This document shows positions 1-5,331 of a stretch of 5,331 nt of DNA, in pieces. The notes below the pieces were generated by a model. The model was not told where the DNA came from, did not search any database, and saw only the letters and a program-made list of their open reading frames with translations. The DNA is taken from positions 1 through 5,331 of the forward strand of contig JAAFHS010000217.1 of NCBI GenBank assembly GCA_013298485.1, read 5' to 3'. The stretch is from Rhodobacterales bacterium (GTDB taxonomy: Bacteria; Pseudomonadota; Alphaproteobacteria; Rhodobacterales; Rhodobacteraceae). Each line of letters begins with the position of its first letter. Position 1 is the first letter of the stretch. The position numbers were made by a program, and so were the translations under genes.

Positions 1-1189
<1,189 letters not shown>

Positions 1190-1193
<4 letters not shown>

Positions 1194-2413
1194 AGGTGCT
1201 GTTCGTGCACCAGAATTTCCCCGGGCAGTTCCTGCATCTGGCCCCGGCCCTGGCCGCGCGCGGCCATCACTGCCTGGCCCTGACGGATGCGACGAACCCC
1301 CGCGCCTCGGATATCCCGGTCGCGAAATACACCCATACCGCGCAAAAGGTGGACCCCGCGCAAACCCGTCTGGGGCGCAATTACACCACGATGAGCGACC
1401 GTGGCGTCACCGTCGCCCGTGCCGCCCTGCAGTTGCGCGATGCCCAAGGCTATACCCCGGACGTGATCTTTGGCCATTCCGGCTGGGGCGAGACGCTGTT
1501 CCTGAAAGAGGTCTGGCCTGATGCCAAACTGATCGTCTATGCCGAATTCTACTACAAGGGGCGCGGGGCCGATGTGGGTTTCGATCCCGAATTCAGCCCC
1601 GGCCATTTCGATCAGGTGATGATCGCCCAAGGGCGCACCACCCATCTGGGGCAGGCGCTGACCCATGCCGATGCGGGCCTGTCGCCAACCCTGTGGCAGG
1701 CGGGCACCTATCCCGCCCCCCTGCGCCGCATGATCGAGGTGATTTTTGACGGCGTGGATACGGCGGTCCTGAAACCCGATGCGTCGGCCAGCCTGACCCT
1801 GCCGGATGGCAAGGTGCTGCGCGCGGGCGATGAGGTGCTGACCTTCGTCAACCGCAATCTGGAACCGTATCGCGGCTATCACATCTTCATGCGCGCCCTG
1901 CCCGCGGTCCTTGCTGCGCGGCCACAGGCGCAGGTCGTGATCGTGGGCGGGGATGGCGTCAGTTACGGCAATGCGCCTGCGGGCAAAACCGGCTGGAAAG
2001 ACACGATCCTGGATGAGGTGCGGGATCAGATCGACCCGGCCCGCGTGCATTTCCTGGGCAAGGTGCCGTATGCCGCCTTTGTGGCCCTGATGCAGATCGC
2101 CCGTGCGCATGCTTACCTCACCTACCCGTTCGTTCTGTCCTGGTCGATGGTCGAGGCGATGGCGGCAGGCGCGCTTGTCATCGGCTCGCGCACGGCCCCG
2201 GTGGAAGAAATCATCCGCCACGGCGACAACGGTCTGCTGGTTGATTTCTTCAATGTGAACGCGTGGTCGGAAACTCTGATCGCGGCGCTGGCCCATCCTG
2301 AACGCTATGCCGATATTCGGACTGCGGCGCGCCAGACGGTGGTCGACACCTATGATCTGCGCAGCATCTGCCTGCCCCGCATGATCGCCTATGTCGAAAG
2401 TTTCGCGCCGTAG
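1190..2413 (+). CDS. Family 4 (GT-B fold) glycosyltransferase
   Basis: A retaining GT4-type glycosyltransferase of 407 residues, expected to move a sugar from a nucleotide-sugar donor onto a surface glycan, lipid or other acceptor; donor and acceptor cannot be read from sequence. The N-terminal half matches the Glyco_trans_4_3 type: VLFVHQNFPGQFLHLAPAL at residues 3-21, FGHSGWGETLFLKEVWP at 94-110, and YAEFYY...GADVGFDPEF at 117-135. The C-terminal donor-binding half has VNRNLEPYRGYHIFMRALP (220-238), the strand VVIVGGDGVSYG (249-260) and SWSMVEAMAAG...GSRTAPVEEII (317-342). E322 is in place, but F314 occupies the first position of the usual EX7E pair, and R228-G229 stands where many relatives have Lys-Gly. 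There is no signal peptide or membrane segment. The GTG start overlaps the TGA of the preceding ABC gene as GTGA; a GGGGA ribosome binding site at 1179-1183 lies 6 bases ahead, so translational coupling is likely. Any joint function with the transporter is inference. Confidence 0.88.
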
Positions 2414-2433
2414 GGTGCGTGCTTGCACGCACC
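2414..2433. terminator. Perfect GC-rich palindrome immediately after the glycosyltransferase stop
   Basis: GGTGCGTG (2414-2421), loop CTTG, CACGCACC (2426-2433): an 8-bp perfect stem, or 9 bp counting the C-G closing pair. It begins on the base after the TAG stop. Only two T follow on the plus strand, so it is not a textbook intrinsic terminator, but its position at the end of an operon and between convergent genes suits 3'-end formation or mRNA protection. My impression is that near-identical palindromes recur between genes in Rhodobacterales genomes, which would make it a dispersed repeat; this is not checked. Confidence 0.55.
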
Positions 2434-2458
2434 TTGCCGGTCATCATGCCGCCACAGG

Positions 2459-2474
2459 CCGGGCTTCCGCCCGG
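2459..2474. repeat. Short GC hairpin, CCGGGC-TTCC-GCCCGG
   Basis: A 6-bp perfect stem of only G and C with a TTCC tetraloop, 25 bases beyond the larger palindrome. No T run follows on the plus strand, and none follows on the minus strand (GGCCTGTGG). It could act together with the first hairpin as a transcription end structure, or be incidental in GC-rich DNA. Confidence 0.35.
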
Positions 2475-2486
2475 TATTCCCCCGAT

Positions 2487-2570
2487 CACGAAATATTTCA
2501 AATGTGTTAACGCGATCCTGTGGATAACTCCGCAATATATTGATAATATTATAAAATATTGAAAATTGAC
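2487..2570. other. AT-rich intergenic island with clustered short palindromes
   Basis: The composition drops sharply here within an otherwise GC-rich window: 2533-2569 has 33 A/T in 37 bases and 2491-2510 has 17 in 20. It contains three perfect 10-base palindromes, GAAATATTTC (2490-2499), CAATATATTG (2533-2542) and ATAATATTAT (2543-2552), and the heptamer ATATTGA twice (2537-2543 and 2556-2562). Both flanking genes end toward it, so it is not an ordinary promoter for either. It could be easily melted DNA beside the DnaA-box sequence at 2519-2527, binding sites for a nucleoid protein, or unconstrained spacer. It encodes no convincing protein. Confidence 0.6.
2519..2527 (-). promoter_or_regulatory. 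Perfect DnaA-box sequence (TTATCCACA on the minus strand)
   Basis: TGTGGATAA on the plus strand is the exact complement of the consensus high-affinity DnaA box. It lies five bases from the start of the 89% A/T stretch at 2533-2569. Only one good box is visible; the nearby TGTGTTAAC (2503-2511) matches at just 5 of 9 positions. One box is too few for a typical chromosomal origin, so an accessory DnaA-binding site or chance are the main alternatives. Confidence 0.4.
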
Positions 2571-2581
2571 AGCCGTCAATT
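2560..2581 (-). terminator. Candidate intrinsic terminator of the ruv operon
   Basis: Read on the minus strand, a hairpin AATTGAC-GGCT-GTCAATT (2581 down to 2564) begins 5 bases after the ruvB stop codon and runs into TTTTC and then A/T-rich sequence. The stem is perfect over 7 bp but has only two G-C pairs, so it is weak; the T run overlaps the stem base. The same symmetrical TTGAC-N4-GTCAA could instead be a protein-binding site, but its place directly behind ruvB favours termination. Confidence 0.4.
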
Positions 2582-2586
2582 CTCCC

Positions 2587-3606
2587 TCAATCCCCGAACA
2601 AATCCGTCTGCACCCGTGGCGCATCCAGCCCCAGATGCGCCCAGGCCTTGGCCGCCAGCATCCGCCCGCGCGGGGTGCGCTGGATCAATCCCTGCTGCAG
2701 CAGGAACGGCTCGATCACCTCTTCGATCGCATCGCGCGATTCCGACAGTGCCGCCGACAGCGTCTCCACCCCCACCGGCCCGCCGCCGTAATTCTCGGCC
2801 ACCAGCCGCAGGTAGCGCCTGTCCGCGCCATCCAGCCCCAGATGATCCACCCCCAGCCGCGTCAGCGCCCGGTCGGCCAGCGCCCGGCTGACATGGCCGC
2901 CCTCTTCGACAATCGCGAAATCCACGACGCGCCGCAACAGACGCCCCGCAATCCGCGGCGTGCCGCGCGCGCGGCGCGCAATCTCGCGGCATCCGCCATC
3001 ATCAGCCCGCACGCCCAGCAGCCGCGCGCCGCGCGTGACGATCTGGAACAACTCATCCTCGGTGTAAAACTGCAGCCGTGTCGGGATCCCGAACCGGTCA
3101 CGCAGCGGCGTTGTCAGCAGGCCCAGCCGCGTGGTCGCCCCGACCAGCGTGAAGGGCTGCAGATCGATCCGCACGGTGCGCGCCGCAGGCCCCTCACCGA
3201 TCACAAGGTCCAGCGCGAAATCTTCCAGTGCCGGATACAGCACCTCTTCCACCACCGGGGAAAGCCGGTGAATCTCGTCGATGAACAGGACATCGCGCGC
3301 CTCAAGATTGGTCAGGATCGCCGCAAGGTCCCCGGGCCGCGCCAGCACCGGGCCGGATGTCATCCGGAACCCCACGCCCAACTCCCGCGCCATGATCTGC
3401 GCCAGCGTCGTCTTGCCCAGGCCCGGCGGCCCATGAAACAGCGTGTGATCCATCGCCTCACCGCGCATCTTGGCACTTTCGATGAACACCGCAAGGTTCG
3501 CCCGCGCCTCCGCCTGCCCCACGAACTCAGCCAGCATCTGCGGCCTGAGGGCACGGTCATGATCCTCGGGCAGCCTTTCGGGTCGCAGGGCGGGATCAGA
3601 GGTCAT
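2587..3606 (-). CDS. ruvB: Holliday junction branch migration ATPase RuvB
   Basis: RuvB is the AAA+ motor that assembles as hexameric rings on either side of RuvA-bound Holliday junctions and drives branch migration in recombinational repair. The protein has 339 residues, normal for the family. Seen in order: the N-terminal ALRPQMLAEFVGQ (19-31), Walker A GPPGLGKTT (59-67), Walker B LFIDEIH (107-113), sensor 1 GATTR (156-160), TPLRDRFG (166-173) with the likely arginine finger R169, sensor 2 GTPRIAGRLLRR (215-226; R218), and the winged-helix C-terminal domain including ENYGGGPVG (271-279) and IEEVIEPFLLQQGLIQRTPRG (294-314). All key residues are intact. The ATG at 3606 is the furthest upstream start: the frame meets the TAA of the preceding gene after eight codons, none of them a start. 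Its own ribosome binding site (GCGGA, 6 bases ahead) is weak; a much stronger one further upstream serves a different ATG. It is the last gene of the visible ruv operon. Confidence 0.98.
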   Translation of the reverse strand: MTSDPALRPERLPEDHDRALRPQMLAEFVGQAEARANLAVFIESAKMRGEAMDHTLFHGPPGLGKTTLAQIMARELGVGFRMTSGPVLARPGDLAAILTNLEARDVLFIDEIHRLSPVVEEVLYPALEDFALDLVIGEGPAARTVRIDLQPFTLVGATTRLGLLTTPLRDRFGIPTRLQFYTEDELFQIVTRGARLLGVRADDGGCREIARRARGTPRIAGRLLRRVVDFAIVEEGGHVSRALADRALTRLGVDHLGLDGADRRYLRLVAENYGGGPVGVETLSAALSESRDAIEEVIEPFLLQQGLIQRTPRGRMLAAKAWAHLGLDAPRVQTDLFGD

Positions 3607-3619
3607 GAGGCATCCGCAT
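3596..3619 (-). CDS. Possible 7-codon leader mini-ORF overlapping the ruvB start
   Basis: A strong ribosome binding site, AAGGTGA on the minus strand (3626-3632), lies 6 bases ahead of an ATG at 3619 that is out of frame with ruvB. It encodes MRMPHDL and stops with TGA at 3598-3596, ten bases beyond the ruvB ATG at 3606. The same site is 19 bases from the ruvB ATG, which is too far for direct use. The arrangement would let a ribosome finishing the mini-ORF restart at ruvB. It may instead be an accident of drift after a gene was inserted or trimmed here. Translation is unproven. Confidence 0.25.
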   Translation of the reverse strand: MRMPHDL

Positions 3620-3630
3620 GTCTTTTCACC

Positions 3631-4176
3631 TTACGCGCCTGGCAGGCGCTTTTTGAGCCACTCGACAATCCGCGCCGCCTCAGCCTGATCCATCCCAGGA
3701 GCCAGAAAGCGCGTCCGGGCACCATAGGTAAACTGCACCGCACCCGAGCCGCCCAGTATGCCAAATGGCAGTTGCGGGCCGCGCCGCATTGGCCATTGAT
3801 CAAGCTGAGCCACCGAAAGCTCCCTGATCTCGCGACCTTGATACACTTTTGGCCAGACGAACCCGAAGACTTTCAAGCAGACCTCAAGGTCCTGCCCCCG
3901 AAATCTGAGGATCTGCTTGCCGGTGTAAAGCCACGCGAGAGTGGACGATGCAGCCAGCCAGCCAAGCGCCCAGCCCATCAACCAGAAAACCAGGAACGGC
4001 TCAAAGGTCAGCAAAAGCGCACCGATTGCGCCAATGCCACCCACTGTCCATCCAGCGAGCCAGACTGACAAAAAAATCATGACGAAGATGTTTCGTACCG
4101 CTGGAATGGTCAACACCTCGCCGTCCCGCGTCGGTTCGATCACATAGCGCGCCTGCCCAAGAGGGACATAGTTCAT
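3631..4176 (-). CDS. Small membrane protein with two helices and a C-terminal PH-like region, unknown function
   Basis: A 181-residue protein that I cannot name. After a short N-terminus (residues 1-27) it has two hydrophobic stretches, about 29-57 and 60-84, likely an inner-membrane hairpin. A cytoplasmic part follows, with alternating strand-like segments (KQILRFRGQDLEV, 87-99; GAVQFTYGARTRFLAPGM, 145-162) and a closing amphipathic helix (DQAEAARIVEWLKKRL, 163-178). This layout recalls bacterial PH-domain membrane proteins of the DUF304/YcxB sort, but that is a guess from pattern only. It sits between ruvA and ruvB on the same strand, 6 bases after the ruvA stop and 24 bases before the ruvB start, with a strong ribosome binding site, so it is very likely co-transcribed and expressed. 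Sampled rows have about 52-57% GC against about 67% in ruvA and ruvB, which suggests later acquisition or relaxed codon use. No motif ties it to recombination. Confidence 0.8.
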   Translation of the reverse strand: MNYVPLGQARYVIEPTRDGEVLTIPAVRNIFVMIFLSVWLAGWTVGGIGAIGALLLTFEPFLVFWLMGWALGWLAASSTLAWLYTGKQILRFRGQDLEVCLKVFGFVWPKVYQGREIRELSVAQLDQWPMRRGPQLPFGILGGSGAVQFTYGARTRFLAPGMDQAEAARIVEWLKKRLPGA

Positions 4177-4182
4177 TTCGCG

Positions 4183-4189
4183 TCACCTC
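4183..4189 (-). promoter_or_regulatory. Ribosome binding site overlapping the ruvA stop codon
   Basis: GAGGTGA on the minus strand lies 6 bases ahead of the ATG at 4176, and its last three bases are the TGA stop of ruvA. Ribosomes finishing ruvA thus release on the site that recruits ribosomes for the membrane protein gene, an arrangement that favours translational coupling. It also fixes 4176 as the start. Confidence 0.75.
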
Positions 4190-4842
4190 GGTGCCAAAAG
4201 TTTCAGCGCCGCGCGGATCAGCGCTGCCGCACCGGCCTCCGGGTCCGCTGCCGCCGCACTTGCCACCGCCCCAGCTGCATCCATCGGGGCATAGCCGAGG
4301 TTGGTCAGCGCCGACAGCGCATCCGCCGTCACGTTCGCCTGCGGGGCGGCGGCTGCGACGCCGGTCCGTGGTGTCATCGGCACCTCCACCACATCATCCG
4401 CATGTGCCACGGTTACCGGTCCCGCCTGCACCATCATCAATGCGGGCGCTTTCGCCTTCAGCTCCAGGATCACCCGTTGCGCCAGTTTCGGCCCCACACC
4501 CTGCGCCGACTGGATCGCGCGCGCATCCCCCATCGCAATCGCCCGCGCCACACCGTCCGGGCCCAGCGCCGACAGGATCGCCATCGATGCCTTCGCCCCC
4601 ACCCCCTGCACCGTCATCAGCAGTTTGTGCCATTCCTTTTCCAGCATCGTGGGAAAGCCGAACAGCTGCAAAAGGTCTTCGCGCACCAGAAGATCGGTGT
4701 AAAGCGCCACCCCTTCCCCCACCCCCGGCAGGCCTGCCAGCGTGCGGTCGCTGACATAAACCAGATACCCCACGCCGCGCACATCGATCAGCACATGATC
4801 GCCGCTGCGGTATTCCAGCCGTCCCGCAATCCGCCCGATCAT
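4183..4842 (-). CDS. ruvA: Holliday junction DNA-binding protein RuvA
   Basis: RuvA forms tetramers that clamp and flatten the four-way junction and load RuvB onto opposite arms. The 219 residues compare with about 203 in E. coli. Seen: an N-terminal OB-fold domain (about 1-63) starting MIGRIAGRLEY, with the acidic pin residues E55 and D56 in VREDLLQLFGF; two helix-hairpin-helix motifs, VQGVGAKASMAIL (78-90) and AQGVGPKLAQRVILELKAK (113-131); a loose Ala/Pro/Val-rich linker (about 133-170) that accounts for the extra length; and the C-terminal RuvB-binding three-helix domain from about 172 (ADALSALTNLGY). The ATG start overlaps the ruvC stop as ATGA, indicating translational coupling, and the stop lies inside the next gene's ribosome binding site. 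All family landmarks are intact. Confidence 0.97.
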   Translation of the reverse strand: MIGRIAGRLEYRSGDHVLIDVRGVGYLVYVSDRTLAGLPGVGEGVALYTDLLVREDLLQLFGFPTMLEKEWHKLLMTVQGVGAKASMAILSALGPDGVARAIAMGDARAIQSAQGVGPKLAQRVILELKAKAPALMMVQAGPVTVAHADDVVEVPMTPRTGVAAAAPQANVTADALSALTNLGYAPMDAAGAVASAAAADPEAGAAALIRAALKLLAPR

Positions 4843-5331
4843 CCTGCCGCCCTTTGCACGGCCGCCGCCAGCCGCCCCGATGATTGCAGATGATGCGCAT
4901 GGCAGATCGCCACGGCCAGCGCATCCGCCGCATCCGGCCCCGCGATCACGACACCCGGCAGATGGATGCGCACCATATGGTCGACCTGCACCTTGGCCGC
5001 ATGGCCCACGCCCACCACCGTCTTTTTCACCGCATTCGGTGCATATTCCCCGACCACCAGCCCGAATTGCGCAGGCACCAGCAGGGCCACCCCCCGCGCC
5101 TGGCCCAGCTTCAGCGTCGCCACCGCGTCCTTGTTCACGAATGTATGTTCCACCGCCGCCGCATCCGGCGCATGCGCCCGGATCACCGCCGTCAGTTGCG
5201 TGTGCAGCGTCAGCAGCCGCTGCGCCAGATCGCCATCCTCAGGCCCCGAATGGCAAATCCCGTTGGCCACATGCGAAAGACGCGACCCCGCCACGTCAAT
5301 CACGCCCCACCCAAGGTTGCGAAGGCCCGGA
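4839..5331 (-). CDS. ruvC: Holliday junction endonuclease RuvC, N-terminal codons off the window edge
   Basis: RuvC is the dimeric, metal-dependent resolvase that nicks two opposing strands of a Holliday junction. The frame is open to the right edge; 163 residues are visible, beginning PGLRNLGWGVIDV, and about seven more (the usual M-x-x-GID with the first catalytic Asp) lie beyond base 5331. E. coli RuvC has 173, so length is normal. Of the four catalytic acids, three are visible: the Glu of VEHTFVN (codon 5150-5148) and the two Asp of PDAADALAVAICHAH (codons 4934-4932 and 4925-4923). Other family landmarks are LKLGQARG and the EYAPNAVKK segment. A GTG at 5303 is internal, because conserved sequence continues upstream of it. 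ruvC is the first visible gene of the operon; the promoter and any LexA site would be outside the window. Confidence 0.97.
   Translation of the reverse strand, partial: PGLRNLGWGVIDVAGSRLSHVANGICHSGPEDGDLAQRLLTLHTQLTAVIRAHAPDAAAVEHTFVNKDAVATLKLGQARGVALLVPAQFGLVVGEYAPNAVKKTVVGVGHAAKVQVDHMVRIHLPGVVIAGPDAADALAVAICHAHHLQSSGRLAAAVQRAAG

Noticed and set aside
2487..2570. Full chromosomal or plasmid replication origin
   Set aside because: Only one good DnaA box, no iterons, and no rep, par or dnaA gene in the window.
2548..2580. Minus-strand promoter: TTGACG (2574-2579) and TATAAT (2548-2553), pointing into the spacer
   Set aside because: The spacing is 20 bases, three too many; the hexamer at the proper 17-base spacing, TTTTAT, is poor. 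TATAAT is easy to find by chance in an A/T-rich stretch. It would yield only an RNA antisense to the glycosyltransferase end, with no other sign of an RNA gene.
2566..4068. A 500-codon open frame on the plus strand opposite ruvB and the membrane protein gene
   Set aside because: Product is low-complexity Arg/Pro/Gln/His sequence, and the opposite strand carries unmistakable ruvB. It is a shadow.
4191..4933. Several 130-190 codon frames opposite or out of phase with ruvA
   Set aside because: Pro/Ser/Ala/Arg-rich products without domains; they overlap complete, motif-bearing RuvA.
4839..5303. ruvC start at the GTG at 5303
   Set aside because: The nine codons upstream (PGLRNLGWG) are conserved RuvC sequence, so the gene continues past the window edge.

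Overview
The window looks like chromosomal DNA of a high-GC alphaproteobacterium, most likely of the Rhodobacterales (Rhodobacter/Paracoccus-like). The grounds are about 67% GC in sampled stretches of the ruv genes, a strong G/C preference at third codon positions, and RuvABC and YejF-type protein sequences of alphaproteobacterial character. The assignment rests on recall of protein families, not on a search.

Left part (1-2413, plus strand). The 3' three quarters of a two-domain ATP-binding subunit of a peptide (YejF / microcin C-type) ABC importer is followed, with a 4-base GTGA stop/start overlap, by a complete family 4 glycosyltransferase. The two genes are therefore in one transcription unit whose beginning lies outside the window.

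Middle (2414-2586). A 173-base gap separates two convergent operons. It holds a perfect GC-rich palindrome directly after the glycosyltransferase stop, a second short GC hairpin, a perfect DnaA-box sequence, a strongly AT-rich stretch (33 of 37 bases A/T at 2533-2569) with several short palindromes, and a hairpin followed by a T run that suits ruvB termination on the minus strand.

Right part (2587-5331, minus strand). This is a Holliday-junction resolution operon in the order ruvC (its first few codons lie off the right edge), ruvA, a small membrane protein gene, ruvB. RuvC cuts junctions, RuvA binds them, and RuvB is the hexameric AAA+ motor that drives branch migration. ruvC and ruvA overlap by 4 bases. 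The stop codon of ruvA lies inside the ribosome binding site of the membrane protein gene. That gene has lower GC (about 52-57% in sampled rows) than ruvA and ruvB and no obvious link to recombination. A strong ribosome binding site after it serves a 7-codon out-of-frame mini-ORF that overlaps the ruvB start.

Most of the window is ordinary housekeeping and transport DNA. The points that merit a second look are the extra membrane protein inside the ruv operon, the mini-ORF at the ruvB start, and the AT-rich DnaA-box island between the convergent operons. I see no tRNA, rRNA, CRISPR array, insertion sequence or phage gene, and no clearly new system.
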